64,000 nucleotides of DNA from Autumnicola edwardsiae (GCF_031846505.1 NZ_JAVRHP010000003.1:1-64000), one strand, 5' to 3'. Positions 1 through 8,940 are shown, counted from the stretch's first letter. Made by a program: numbers and translations. The notes: generated by a model from the letters alone, not told the origin.

Positions 1-582
1 AGTGAAAAAAAGGAGTCCAATCCGGTAAATCCGCAGAATAAAAAACAGGAAGAAAAACAGAAAGAAGAAGAAAACACTTCATACAAAGCCAGGAATATTG
101 AGGTTAATGAGCCGGTAGAAATAATTCCGGTAACCGAAAATTCTGCGCAGGGAGTGAAGCGATACAGTCTTGATGATTATATGGAATTTGAGCAAAAACT
201 GGAAAGTTCCAAGCCTGCTAAAAAGGAAGAGCCAAAAGATGAAACCATTGCTTTTGAAAAAAAGACGGTAGCACCGAGTCCTGAGAAAAAAGAAGATTCA
301 GGTGAAGAAGAAGATCCTTTTAACAATCCTATTTCAGAAATGCTAATCGAGCGTGCTGCAGAGCGTCGCGCTAAAATGAAAGAGTTTAATTATAAATTCA
401 GAAGCAACGCTGCTCAAATAGATGAAATAGAAAAGCAGCCGGCTTACAAAAGACAGGGTGTGGACCTTGACGACAGCAAGCCGGGAGAGAGCAAACTTTC
501 CAGGACGAGCCTTGGAAAGGATGATAATGATGATTTGCAGTTTAGAAGGAATAACTCTTTTCTACATGACAATGTAGATTAG
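1..582 (+). CDS. ftsZ: Cell division protein FtsZ, C-terminal end (5' end outside window)
   Basis: The frame is open from base 1, so the gene starts upstream. What remains is the long, charged, disordered C-terminal tail (Lys/Glu-rich, then RYSLDDYMEFE) and the conserved end (AERRAKMKEFNYKF, EPAYKRQGVDL-like KQPAYKRQGVDLDD, NNSFLHDNVD). I recognise this tail as that of flavobacterial FtsZ, the tubulin-like GTPase that forms the division ring and binds FtsA and membrane anchors through its C-terminus. The GTPase core is not in the window, so identity rests on the tail alone. A strong hairpin terminator follows 20 bases after the stop codon, ending the division operon. Confidence 0.85.
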   Translation, partial: SEKKESNPVNPQNKKQEEKQKEEENTSYKARNIEVNEPVEIIPVTENSAQGVKRYSLDDYMEFEQKLESSKPAKKEEPKDETIAFEKKTVAPSPEKKEDSGEEEDPFNNPISEMLIERAAERRAKMKEFNYKFRSNAAQIDEIEKQPAYKRQGVDLDDSKPGESKLSRTSLGKDDNDDLQFRRNNSFLHDNVD

Positions 583-602
583 CACTTCAAACAGCACCAA
601 AA

Positions 603-641
603 TAAAAAGGTTCCGGAAAATATCCGGAACCTTTTTATTTT
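603..641 (+). terminator. Rho-independent terminator after ftsZ
   Basis: A perfect stem (AAAAAGGTTCCGGA / TCCGGAACCTTTTT) with a short AAATA loop and a U-rich end. It lies between ftsZ and the convergent small membrane-protein gene, and the A-run on the left arm lets it act in both directions. Confidence 0.85.
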
Positions 642-657
642 ATTGAAATAAAGAAAA

Positions 658-870
658 TCAGGTGCGCCTCGTTGTGCTTTGAGCATCAGGCTCATTAGTA
701 TCTCTACGTCTTTTAATAAGGGATATTCCTGCAAAAAAGAAAATTACACCTAAAATTGCAAGTGCCCATGGACTAAACATTAACGCTATACTTCCAAATA
801 GACCTAATACTCCGAATATTAGGGCAATTGCACCTCCAATAGTCATAATTAATCCTAAAATCTTGATCAT
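658..870 (-). CDS. Small two-helix membrane protein, unknown function
   Basis: A 70-residue protein with an ATG start. Residues 2 to about 50 are almost wholly hydrophobic, with Gly-rich turns, and form two transmembrane helices. They are followed by a basic tail (KRRRD...TTRRT) that should stay in the cytoplasm. It belongs to the general type of small flavobacterial membrane proteins, but I do not recognise a named family. It stands alone between the ftsZ terminator and a lipoprotein gene on the same strand. Base composition is like its neighbours. Confidence 0.7.
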   Translation of the reverse strand: MIKILGLIMTIGGAIALIFGVLGLFGSIALMFSPWALAILGVIFFFAGISLIKRRRDTNEPDAQSTTRRT

Positions 871-952
871 AATATTAATATATTGGTTATTAAGTAAAGT
901 TAATTAATCATGCTTAAGAAGCTGCTGACTTAACATTTTTTGGGAATCTTTC

Positions 953-1507
953 TCAATTCCAGTAAATCATGAAGTACTTTATTTTGGCCTCATTGGGTAT
1001 TTGTGAAGCGCGTATTCTCGTATCGGTATCGTACCTCAAATTAGAGGGAAGTTCCTTTTTATCAATTGTAATATAGGCGTTAATGTCGTCAAGAAAAACC
1101 ACCGCAGCGTTTAGTGTATTTTCTATTCTGGAAATGTTGTAGTTTTCCAGAATATCCTTAAATGTACTGCTAATATTTAACCCCTCTTTGGTCTCGTAGC
1201 GGGAATCCATTATCCTTATATATCCAATAGTACTTGTAGAATCAAATTCCTGTAGCGGCTCCAGGTACATCAGTGGTTTTCCGCCATTTTCAATTATTCT
1301 TATCTCATCTGTTGATCTAAATTGCTCTGGCCCGCTGGTTTGTCTTACGATAGAATCTTTAGCAAAAATTGAATCCAGTTGATTGATCCTGGTATCTTTT
1401 TTAATTTTTCCAACCTGTGTTGGAGTGATCAGGTAAGGATTATCTTCGTTGTTGTTGCAGGAAAACAGGAGAAGACTTAGTAGTAATAGTAAAAGGTTGT
1501 TTTTCAT
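953..1507 (-). CDS. Predicted lipoprotein, unknown function
   Basis: A 184-residue protein with a classic lipoprotein signal: MKNN, a Leu-rich core and the lipobox LLFSC at residues 13-17. The mature chain is soluble and charged, with no motif I recognise. Its start lies 12 bases after the stop of the HerA-like ATPase gene, so it is probably the last gene of the leftward dacB - S66 peptidase - HerA-like - lipoprotein unit and works at the envelope. Whether it acts with the peptidoglycan enzymes upstream is inference from order only. Confidence 0.75.
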   Translation of the reverse strand: MKNNLLLLLLSLLLFSCNNNEDNPYLITPTQVGKIKKDTRINQLDSIFAKDSIVRQTSGPEQFRSTDEIRIIENGGKPLMYLEPLQEFDSTSTIGYIRIMDSRYETKEGLNISSTFKDILENYNISRIENTLNAAVVFLDDINAYITIDKKELPSNLRYDTDTRIRASQIPNEAKIKYFMIYWN

Positions 1508-1519
1508 ATTCCGGTCAGG

Positions 1520-3037
1520 TTATTTTATAAGCTTATTTAATACACCCATAACTCCTCTTATAAATGTTGCGCTGGTTAATACTTTAATGATAGCTCCTTC
1601 AGTAGTTGTATGTTTCCGTGAACTTGATTTTGTCACGGTTTTCCTTTCAGATTTTGCTTTCTCCTTTGCCTGCTCCTCTTCAGCTTCATTAATTTTTTCA
1701 GAAAGGATTTCATAAGCGCTCTCCCGGTCAATTTCCTTATTATATTTCTCAGCGAGTTTAGAATGGTCGATTATTTCATCCAGTTCCTGTCCCGTTAAAA
1801 TATCCATCCTGCTCATCGGTGCTCTAAGCATGGTAGCTGCCAGCGGCCCGGGGCGTCCCTTTTCATCTAATGCCGAAACTAATGCTTCTCCTGTACCTAA
1901 CGTAGTTATTTCGTTTTTTGTATCGTAAAATTCAGAAATCGGATAATTTTCTGCAGTTAATTTTATTGCTTTCCGGTCTTTGGCAGTAAAGGCTCGTAAA
2001 GCATGCTGAATTTTCAGCCCTAACTGTCCAAGTACTTCTGAAGGAACGTCTGTGGGGTTCTGCGTGACAAAATAAATTCCGACGCCTTTAGAGCGAATGA
2101 GTTTTATGATGCTTTCTATCTGGTTGAGAAGTGCTTTGGAAGCCTGGTCAAAAATAAGATGTGCTTCGTCTATAAACATGACCAGTTCTGGCTTTTCACT
2201 GTCACCTTTTTCCGGGAAAGTGGTATAGATTTCAGCGAGCAGACTCAGCATAAAGGTTGAAAAAAGTGCAGGTTTATCCTGGATATCGGTGAGCCTGAAA
2301 ATATTTACAAAGCCCTGTCCATTTTCATCTTTTCGGGTAAGATCTTTTACATCAAAAGAACGTTCGCCAAAAAAAAGCTCTGCTCCCTGCTGTTCAAGGC
2401 TCACAATTTTTCTAAGAATAGCTCCTGTAGATGCTGAAGAAATTCTGCCATATTCTTTTTCTATTTCTTCCCGGCCCTCATCTGTGGCGTATTGCAGCAC
2501 CTTCTTAAGATCTTTCAGGTCCAGGAGTGGCAGGTGATTATCATCACAATATTTAAAAATGATAGCCATTATTCCCGCCTGGGTTGAGGTCACGTCGAGA
2601 ATTCTGGATAATAAAACCGGTCCAAATTCGCTTACGGTGGCTCTCAACCGTACACCTTTTTGTTCAGAAATGCTTAGTATCTCAACCGGGGCAGCCTTTG
2701 CTTCAAAAGGAAATCCAATTTTGTTATGCCTTTCGTGTAAAAAAGATTCTCCGTTAGAAGGTTTGGCAATACCGCTAAGATCTCCTTTTACGTCCATTAA
2801 TAAAACAGGAACTCCCTGTTCTGAAAGGTTTTCGGCAAGGATCTGTAGGGTTTTCGATTTTCCGGTTCCCGTGGCTCCGGCTATAAGTCCATGCCGGTTC
2901 ATCATTTTCAACGGAATCTTTACAGCCGCTTCCGGAATAGTTACGCCCTCGTGCATTGCCGCACCCAGGTAAATATATGGGCCTTTGGGCTGGTAGCCGG
3001 AGGAAATATGATCAATAAATTTTTGCTTTTCTTCCAC
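1520..3037 (-). CDS. HerA-like ATPase of the DUF853 (YjgR) family
   Basis: A 505-residue P-loop ATPase. The Walker A motif GATGTGKS is at residues 54-61, and Walker B with the acidic pair is in MFIDEAHLIF near residue 290. The length matches the E. coli YjgR/DUF853 family (about 500 residues), relatives of the HerA/FtsK translocases. The cellular role of this family is not settled. The start codon is GTG, placed just before EEKQKFIDH; there is no better upstream ATG. It follows the S66 carboxypeptidase gene by 17 bases, so the two are probably co-transcribed. The C-terminal part has a Lys/Glu-rich coiled stretch before a hydrophobic end. Confidence 0.88.
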   Translation of the reverse strand: MEEKQKFIDHISSGYQPKGPYIYLGAAMHEGVTIPEAAVKIPLKMMNRHGLIAGATGTGKSKTLQILAENLSEQGVPVLLMDVKGDLSGIAKPSNGESFLHERHNKIGFPFEAKAAPVEILSISEQKGVRLRATVSEFGPVLLSRILDVTSTQAGIMAIIFKYCDDNHLPLLDLKDLKKVLQYATDEGREEIEKEYGRISSASTGAILRKIVSLEQQGAELFFGERSFDVKDLTRKDENGQGFVNIFRLTDIQDKPALFSTFMLSLLAEIYTTFPEKGDSEKPELVMFIDEAHLIFDQASKALLNQIESIIKLIRSKGVGIYFVTQNPTDVPSEVLGQLGLKIQHALRAFTAKDRKAIKLTAENYPISEFYDTKNEITTLGTGEALVSALDEKGRPGPLAATMLRAPMSRMDILTGQELDEIIDHSKLAEKYNKEIDRESAYEILSEKINEAEEEQAKEKAKSERKTVTKSSSRKHTTTEGAIIKVLTSATFIRGVMGVLNKLIK

Positions 3038-3054
3038 TGTAAAAATTTAAGAGA

Positions 3055-4137
3055 TTAACGTACCGCTGCATTTAACAACCTTATAGTTCCTTCTTCAGCA
3101 TCAATTTCTGCTGCTATGCCATTGGGAATAGTAACATTATCATCAATATGGCCAATCATCGCGCCGGTAAATGCAGGAACATTAAGAGGTTCAATATAAG
3201 AATTTATCACTTCTTCCAGTGTAAGGGAGCCAAAACCACTGCCGCCAGGCCCACAATCACTACATTTCCCAAAGACAAATCCGCTAATTTGCTCCAGTAC
3301 ACCACCAAGCCGCAGTTGTGACATCATTCGGTCTACCGCATAAATTTTCTCCCCAATATCTTCTATATATAATATTTTTCCCTTCCAATCTTTCGGGAAA
3401 TATTCGGTTCCCATTATTCCGGTTAAAACCGAAAGGTTTCCGCCAAGGAGTTTCCCTTTTGCTTTTCCCGGGTTAATTGTACGGATGCGGTTTTCGGTTT
3501 GCGTAAGTTCATCACCTTTGTCTGAAGGGTTTTTAAGTGTAAGCATTTCCTTCTCAAAAAGGAGTTTTTTTAAATGATTTGTGCTGAAGCTGTTCCAGGT
3601 AGAAACTGCTGCCGGTCCATGAAAAGTAACAAGCCCGGTTTTCTGAAAAATAGCCAGATGTAACGCAGTAATATCACTGTAACCTATAAAGATTTTCGGG
3701 TTTTTCTTTATGAGGTTATAATCCAGTTTATCCAGGATCCTGGCCGAGCCGGAGCCTCCTCTAAGGGCGATAATTGCCATTATGGAAGGGTCTCCAAACA
3801 TCTCGTTTAATTCGCCTGCCCGCTCTTCGTCTGTTCCCGCGAGGTGTCCATACCTGCTTTTGGTAAATTCCCCAAATTTCACCTTTAATCCCATGGCTTC
3901 AAACGATTCCCGGGCAATTTCGTAAGGTTCAGATTCAAAAATGGCACTTGCAGGACTCACAATACCTATAGTATCACCTTCTTTAAGTGCTTTAGGGCGT
4001 ATAATTTCTTCGGAATTGGAAAAATTCGTACTAGTGCTGAAGGAACTCAGCGGAATTGCCATTCCTGCAGTTCCAATATTCTGAATAAATTTTCTTCTTT
4101 CCATTTTTGAAGGTTGAGACTTATCGAAATTAGACAT
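3055..4137 (-). CDS. LD-carboxypeptidase, peptidase family S66
   Basis: A 360-residue S66 serine peptidase. These enzymes cleave L-Lys/mDAP-D-Ala bonds of tetrapeptide muropeptides during peptidoglycan recycling; MccF relatives act on peptide antibiotics. The nucleophile Ser154 is in GYSDITALH. A glutamate in YIEDIGEKIYAVDRM (about residue 262) and a histidine in GHIDDNVTIPNG (about 329) complete the expected Ser-Glu-His triad. The N-terminus carries RRKFIQ at residues 14-19 followed by a weakly hydrophobic stretch, like a twin-arginine signal, so export to the periplasm is likely. Met12 is an alternative start that keeps this signal. It lies between dacB and the HerA-like gene, with 17- and 25-base gaps. 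Confidence 0.88.
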   Translation of the reverse strand: MSNFDKSQPSKMERRKFIQNIGTAGMAIPLSSFSTSTNFSNSEEIIRPKALKEGDTIGIVSPASAIFESEPYEIARESFEAMGLKVKFGEFTKSRYGHLAGTDEERAGELNEMFGDPSIMAIIALRGGSGSARILDKLDYNLIKKNPKIFIGYSDITALHLAIFQKTGLVTFHGPAAVSTWNSFSTNHLKKLLFEKEMLTLKNPSDKGDELTQTENRIRTINPGKAKGKLLGGNLSVLTGIMGTEYFPKDWKGKILYIEDIGEKIYAVDRMMSQLRLGGVLEQISGFVFGKCSDCGPGGSGFGSLTLEEVINSYIEPLNVPAFTGAMIGHIDDNVTIPNGIAAEIDAEEGTIRLLNAAVR

Positions 4138-4162
4138 TTTACTGATTTTTTCTAAAAACTTT

Positions 4163-5500
4163 TTAATAATTGTCTTTTATGAAGAGTAGTATTTGCTCAA
4201 TTTGTTTTCTGAGAAGCTCACTGTCTGCCGTGAAATTGCTGTTCATAAAACTGAAGATCAAAATTTTACCATTATCGGTTTTTACGTATCCGCTTAAACT
4301 ATAATTATTGCTCATACTTCCGGTTTTGGCAAAAACAAAGGCTTCTTTAGCTTTAAAGCTGTTTTTTAACGTTCCTGATTGTCCACCGGTGGCTAAAAGA
4401 GCGGTTAACCGCTCCCAGTTCACTTTATTCTGAATCTTTTCCAGCAATTTCACTATGCTTCGTGGTGTTACCAGGTTGTAGCGCGAAAGTCCGGAGCCAT
4501 CTACCCAAACTGGCTCATCGGGAAGGCTTTTAAGGTGGTTTTTCTTTATAAAATCTATTGCAATGTCAGATTTTAGAGTGTCGGCAATACTTTCTGAAGC
4601 TAAAAGCAGGATTTGTTCAGCAATAAGATTGTCACTTTGCCGTAACATCCTTTTGTAAAGGCTGTCTGTGGCAATTCCGTAATAGGAAGTCGATAATTGC
4701 CATTTTTGAGGCAGGCCTTTAATTAGATGAATTTCGCGTTGCAAAGTGTCGCTGAGAAGTTTCAGAAATAATTTTTCGGAATAAATAAAGGGTACAGTTT
4801 CTTCAGAATTCTTCCGGCTTTCTTTCTGAATGTAAGTGAAATCATTGGAAAATAGTTCACGACGAATTCCGCGGTAATTTTTTAAAGAATCTTCTTCCGC
4901 TGAAATCATATTTTTAAAGAATGAAGGATTGGTGCTTGGAAGAGGATTATCTTCTTTAAAAATTACCTTCAGTTTATTTCCATAAATAGGAAAGGGAACT
5001 CTTTCCGCAGAAAAAGCGTAATTATAATCATCCCACGCCCAACCGGGGCCAAAGGCTTCTTCGGTATAAGTAGGTTTCAGGTAAAACAATTGCTCTTCCC
5101 GGTTCTTTAGAAATTCCAGCAGTCCGGAATCTGGCAAGTCAGGATTCAGAAAAGAAGGATCGCCGGTAGCTTTAAAAATAAGACTGTCATTCCTGGCGGC
5201 ATACCTTATAGCGGGGACAGAATCTCCCAAAGTTTGGAGTCCGGCGTAAAAAGTGAATAATTTGATATTAGATGCCGGTGTGAAATATTTGCCGGCATTA
5301 TGTTCGAAAATTGTCTTTTCGGAACCCGCATCGTACAAGACAAACCCTGTAAATCCCCGGCTCATATTTTCTGTGTTGCTTCTTTCTTTATTCAGGTCTC
5401 TTCTTAAACTTCGGGTAGTGCTGCAGGCGCTTAAAAGCAGGAATAGCAGTAAAATCACCGGAAATAGAAAATAGGTACTAAAGGATTTATTGGTTGTCAA
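4163..5500 (-). CDS. dacB: D-alanyl-D-alanine carboxypeptidase/endopeptidase (PBP4 type, family S13), lipoprotein
   Basis: A 445-residue S13 penicillin-binding protein that trims or hydrolyses D-Ala-D-Ala cross-links in peptidoglycan. The three active-site motifs are visible: SNIK (Ser77, Lys80), SDN in RQSDNLIAEQ, and KTG in FAKTGSMSNNYSLSGY near residue 394. A long hydrophobic signal ends in the lipobox LLSAC (Cys26), so the enzyme is probably lipid-anchored in the periplasm. The only usable start is TTG; an in-frame stop lies upstream with no ATG or GTG between. It heads the leftward unit with the S66 peptidase. Its coding sequence holds one copy of the repeat core found at 16.2-16.8 kb (4691-4707). 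Confidence 0.88.
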   Translation of the reverse strand: MTTNKSFSTYFLFPVILLLFLLLSACSTTRSLRRDLNKERSNTENMSRGFTGFVLYDAGSEKTIFEHNAGKYFTPASNIKLFTFYAGLQTLGDSVPAIRYAARNDSLIFKATGDPSFLNPDLPDSGLLEFLKNREEQLFYLKPTYTEEAFGPGWAWDDYNYAFSAERVPFPIYGNKLKVIFKEDNPLPSTNPSFFKNMISAEEDSLKNYRGIRRELFSNDFTYIQKESRKNSEETVPFIYSEKLFLKLLSDTLQREIHLIKGLPQKWQLSTSYYGIATDSLYKRMLRQSDNLIAEQILLLASESIADTLKSDIAIDFIKKNHLKSLPDEPVWVDGSGLSRYNLVTPRSIVKLLEKIQNKVNWERLTALLATGGQSGTLKNSFKAKEAFVFAKTGSMSNNYSLSGYVKTDNGKILIFSFMNSNFTADSELLRKQIEQILLFIKDNY

Positions 5501-5620
5501 GAAGTGAGATTTTCCGGTTAGAATGAAGTGAATTTACTTCTATTTAAATACATATCACAAGAAAATTTAAAGCAGGTTTGAAAGTAAACGGATTATGAAC
5601 CTATAAATTAAGAGTTTCCG

Positions 5621-5628
5621 TATCTTTG
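5621..5628 (+). promoter_or_regulatory. Bacteroidota -7 promoter element before queE
   Basis: TATCTTTG fits the Bacteroidota TAnnTTTG -7 consensus and lies only 6 bases before the ATG at 5635. If the transcript starts at the usual distance, the mRNA has almost no leader. It also shows that the in-frame TTG at 5626, inside the element, is not the start codon. I saw no good -33 TTTG at the usual spacing. Confidence 0.6.
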
Positions 5629-5634
5629 CACGCT

Positions 5635-6267
5635 ATGATTACAAAAGAAACACAGGCGTTGGTAGATGAGGGTATAATGCTTCCTTTAATGGAAGATTTT
5701 TATACGATACAGGGGGAAGGTTTTTTTAAAGGGACTGCGGCATATTTCATTAGGATTGGTGGTTGCGATGTGGGCTGCCACTGGTGTGACGTGAAGGAAA
5801 GTTGGGATGCCGGAGTGCACCCACCCACTCATATTGGAGAAATGGTGGAAAAGGCAGCTGCAAGTAGTGATACTGTGGTTATAACAGGAGGAGAACCGCT
5901 TACATGGGACATGACGCTTTTAACTAAAAGTCTTAGGGATAAAGGTTGTAAAACCCATATTGAAACTTCTGGGGCTTATAAGCTAACCGGCGACTGGGAC
6001 TGGGTGTGTCTTTCTCCTAAAAAGATAAAATTGCCGACAGATGAAGTTTATGTTGCGGCCAACGAGCTTAAGGTAATCGTTTTTAATAAGCACGATTTAA
6101 AGTTTGCAGAAGAGCAGGCGGCCAAAGTTAGTGAAAACTGTATCCTTTACCTCCAGCCGGAATGGAGCAACAGGGAAAAAATGATTCCGCTTATTATAGA
6201 TTATGTAATGAAAAACCCAAAATGGAAAGTTTCCTTACAAACTCATAAATATCTCAATATTCCATAA
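5635..6267 (+). CDS. queE: 7-carboxy-7-deazaguanine synthase QueE (radical SAM)
   Basis: A 210-residue radical-SAM enzyme that converts 6-carboxytetrahydropterin to 7-carboxy-7-deazaguanine in queuosine synthesis. The CxxxCxxC cluster motif is in GGCDVGCHWCDVK, preceded by IQGEGFFKGTAAYFIRIGG and followed by the SAM-binding TGGEPL. The family is short because it has a trimmed barrel. I place the start at the ATG at 5635 because an upstream TTG would fall inside the promoter element. The queC, queD and queF partners are not in the window. A terminator shared with the convergent DUF2911 gene follows directly. Confidence 0.92.
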   Translation: MITKETQALVDEGIMLPLMEDFYTIQGEGFFKGTAAYFIRIGGCDVGCHWCDVKESWDAGVHPPTHIGEMVEKAAASSDTVVITGGEPLTWDMTLLTKSLRDKGCKTHIETSGAYKLTGDWDWVCLSPKKIKLPTDEVYVAANELKVIVFNKHDLKFAEEQAAKVSENCILYLQPEWSNREKMIPLIIDYVMKNPKWKVSLQTHKYLNIP

Positions 6268-6293
6268 AAAAAGCGCCCGAAAGGCGCTTTTTA
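6264..6293. terminator. Bidirectional terminator between queE and the DUF2911 gene
   Basis: The stem AAAAAGCGCC / GGCGCTTTTT with a CGAAA loop has an A-run on the left and a T-run on the right, so it can end both convergent transcripts. It starts at the queE stop codon. Confidence 0.85.
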
Positions 6294-6312
6294 AATTTAT
6301 GAAATTGTGCTG

Positions 6313-6864
6313 TTACATTGTTGGTTCAAAAGGAACTTTTACAAAACGATCGTCCCATCCTATAAGAAGATCGGCACCGTTGTTGGATTCCTGGAATGCC
6401 ATAGATAAAGCTTCAATGTTGTTTTGAGCTTTTCTTACCGGCACATTTATCCTTACAAGATCCTGTTCGCTGGAGTACTCATAAGCTCCCCAGGTTAGGG
6501 TTTTCTTATTGAGGATCACTGTCCATTCCTTTTCATTTGGAACCGTGTAGAGCGTATAAGTTCCCTGAGGGATCTTTTCTCCGGCTACCTGCATGTCTTT
6601 GTAAAGCGTAAGTTCTGTTGCCTCGTTGGCCCCTGTTCGCCATACCTCACCGTAAGGTACAAGTTTTCCAAATACTTCCCTATCCCTCTTCTGCGGGCGG
6701 CTGTAAATAACCCGGGCAATAGGTTCTTCATTTTGATTCCTGTAGAGCGCAAGGTCCATCGGGCTGCTGTCCATCTTTGAGAAATTAGGCGCACCATCCA
6801 TTTCTTCCTGTGCATTTCCTAATGTTAGCATTAGTCCAAATACTGCTATTAATATTTTTTTCAT
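6313..6864 (-). CDS. DUF2911 domain protein, exported
   Basis: A 183-residue protein with a clear signal peptide (MKKILIAVFGLMLTLGNAQ; cleavage after about residue 18). The rest is the DUF2911 domain common in Bacteroidota, seen in GKLVPYGEVWRTGANEATEL, IPQGTYTLYTVP and WGAYEYSSEQD. The function of the family is unknown; it is likely periplasmic or surface-exposed. It is transcribed alone, divergently from asnB across about 270 bases, and shares a terminator with queE. Confidence 0.88.
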   Translation of the reverse strand: MKKILIAVFGLMLTLGNAQEEMDGAPNFSKMDSSPMDLALYRNQNEEPIARVIYSRPQKRDREVFGKLVPYGEVWRTGANEATELTLYKDMQVAGEKIPQGTYTLYTVPNEKEWTVILNKKTLTWGAYEYSSEQDLVRINVPVRKAQNNIEALSMAFQESNNGADLLIGWDDRFVKVPFEPTM

Positions 6865-7134
6865 TTCTTCTTTTAAATTTTAATGTTAACTATTTCTATA
6901 TTTTCTATAAATATACTGTAGGGGTAACGTCTTTCATGTTAAAGAATTACTTAGATGCTGTTAAAGTGCAGAATTTTTACATCTGTTAGATTTTGAAGAG
7001 CATATTTGTGCAGTAGCTACCTTCTGGGTTTAAATTGCAGATAAGAAGTTTTTAAATGAAATCATTTGTGTTTTTAGTGTTTAAAAACTGTAAGCTTCGA
7101 CCCATATTTGTATCAAATTAATAACATAAATGTC

Positions 7135-8754
7135 ATGTGTGGAATTTTAGCAGTAATCGGAGATCGATTAAGTAAAGAGAAAGTAAGCAGCCTGTCTAAG
7201 AGGATGTCTCACCGTGGGCCGGACGAAAGTGATGTTCATGTAACCGAAGAGGGTTACGTATTAAGTCACGAAAGACTTTCTATTGTAGATTTAGAAACAG
7301 GAAAACAACCTATCCAGGGTACTTCATCTGCCTGGATGATTCATAATGGTGAAATATATAATCACCAGGCACTAAGAAATAATGAACTAAAAGATCATCA
7401 ATTCCGTACAACGGGAGATTCTGAAGTTATTGTTCATTTATATGAAGAATACGGCTATGATTTTTTAGATAAGCTTGATGGCGTATTTTCTTTTGTTGTG
7501 GTAGATGGTAAAGACTTTATCGCGGCCCGTGATCCAATTGGGGTGAAGCCGCTTTACTATGGGACCGATGATGATGGTGCTATCTGGTTTGCAAGTGAGA
7601 TGAAGGCTTTGGCTGATGAATGCTCCAACTTTGCAGCATTTCCTCCGGGACATTATTATACTCCCGAAACAGGTTTTGTAGAATATTACACACCGGACTG
7701 GTATGATTATAAAAAGGGCAAAGAAAAGCTGGATCTTACAAAATTGAGGGAAAGTTTAATTGCGGCTACAAAAAAACGATTAATGGCAGATGTGCCGTTA
7801 GGAGTATTACTGAGCGGTGGTCTTGATTCTTCACTAACATCTTCTATTGCGGCAAGATTGCTGGAAGGAACAGGAAAGAAATTACATTCCTTTTCTATAG
7901 GTTTAGATGAAACTGCTCCAGATTTGATAGCGGCGAGAAAGGTTGCTGAATTTTTAGGAACAGAACATACAGAACTTTATTTTACTGTTGAAGAAGGAAT
8001 AGAAATTCTTAAGAAGCTTGTATGGCATCTTGAAACTTATGATGTTACTTCTATTAGGGCAAGTACTCCTATGTACTTTTTGTCTAAAGGAATAAAAGAT
8101 AAGGGGGTGAAAGTGGTACTTTCGGGTGAAGGTGCAGATGAAATTTTTGGAGGCTACCTTTACTTTAAAAACGCTCCTTCTGCTGAAGAATTTCAGAAGG
8201 AAACAATTAGAAGGGTACAACGGCTTGCAACTGCAGATTGTTTAAGAGCAGATAAATCTACAATGGCTCATGGCCTGGAAGCGCGTGTTCCGTTCCTGGA
8301 TAAGCAATTCCTTAAAACAGCCATAGAAACCGAGCCTAAGGAAAAAATGCCGAGCACTTATGATGGTGTTGAGAAATATATTCTTCGTAAAGCGTTTGAT
8401 ACCCCGGAACGTCCTTTCCTTCCAGATGAGGTTTTATGGAGGCAAAAAGAGCAATTTAGTGATGGTGTAGGTTATAACTGGATTGATGAGCTTATAGCGT
8501 ATGCTGCTGCGCATGTAACAGATGAGCAGATGGCAGATGCGGCTACAAGATTCCCACACAACACTCCTGCTACAAAAGAGGCTTATTTCTATAGGGAAAT
8601 ATTCCATAACCACTTCCCGCAGGAAAGTGCGGCTAAAACCGTGAAAAGATGGATCCCGAAATGGCAGGCAGATCTGGACCCAAGCGGAAGGGCAAACACC
8701 TCACACGTAGCTTCTACAGCGAAGAAACAACTGGATGAGTTAGCTAAAGTTTAG
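7135..8754 (+). CDS. asnB: Asparagine synthetase B (glutamine-hydrolysing)
   Basis: A 539-residue enzyme that makes asparagine from aspartate, glutamine and ATP. The start is the ATG at 7135, which puts the catalytic nucleophile Cys at position 2 (MCGILAVIG). The longer frame with nine extra residues would bury that Cys, so I reject it. The class II glutaminase domain (SHRGPDESD, LSHERLSIVD) is followed by the synthetase domain with the PP-loop LLSGGLDSS near residue 228 and GEGADEIFGGY. It is a single gene with its own promoter region and a hairpin after the stop. It shows the length and layout of the E. coli AsnB type. Confidence 0.95.
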   Translation: MCGILAVIGDRLSKEKVSSLSKRMSHRGPDESDVHVTEEGYVLSHERLSIVDLETGKQPIQGTSSAWMIHNGEIYNHQALRNNELKDHQFRTTGDSEVIVHLYEEYGYDFLDKLDGVFSFVVVDGKDFIAARDPIGVKPLYYGTDDDGAIWFASEMKALADECSNFAAFPPGHYYTPETGFVEYYTPDWYDYKKGKEKLDLTKLRESLIAATKKRLMADVPLGVLLSGGLDSSLTSSIAARLLEGTGKKLHSFSIGLDETAPDLIAARKVAEFLGTEHTELYFTVEEGIEILKKLVWHLETYDVTSIRASTPMYFLSKGIKDKGVKVVLSGEGADEIFGGYLYFKNAPSAEEFQKETIRRVQRLATADCLRADKSTMAHGLEARVPFLDKQFLKTAIETEPKEKMPSTYDGVEKYILRKAFDTPERPFLPDEVLWRQKEQFSDGVGYNWIDELIAYAAAHVTDEQMADAATRFPHNTPATKEAYFYREIFHNHFPQESAAKTVKRWIPKWQADLDPSGRANTSHVASTAKKQLDELAKV

Positions 8755-8779
8755 ATCAAAAATTTTCGTGTGGTTTGTT

Positions 8780-8826
8780 TAACCCGTAGCGTCCGGTTTT
8801 TTGACCGGTTACGCTACCGGGTTTTC
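8780..8826 (+). terminator. Hairpin after asnB
   Basis: A long imperfect stem (AACCCGTAGCGTCCGG / CCGGTTACGCTACCGGGTT) with a T-rich loop and a short T-run. The bulges and only four trailing T's make it weaker than the other terminators in the window. Confidence 0.6.
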
Positions 8827-8893
8827 CACATTAATTGTTAATAACTTCAAGGCTTTAAAGTTCGCTCTCACAGTGTAAAAGCACGGGTTTTGC

Positions 8894-8901
8894 TATATTT
8901 G
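8894..8901 (+). promoter_or_regulatory. Bacteroidota -7 promoter element before gyrB
   Basis: TATATTTG fits TAnnTTTG exactly and lies 39 bases before the gyrB ATG, leaving a leader of roughly 30 bases. No clear -33 element was seen. Confidence 0.55.
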
Positions 8902-8940
8902 TTCGTTACCAAAAATACACGAATTTAATTTACATAATAC

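Noticed and set aside
7108..7134. Longer asnB start with nine extra residues
   Set aside because: It would place residues before the catalytic Cys, which must be exposed at the N-terminus after Met removal.
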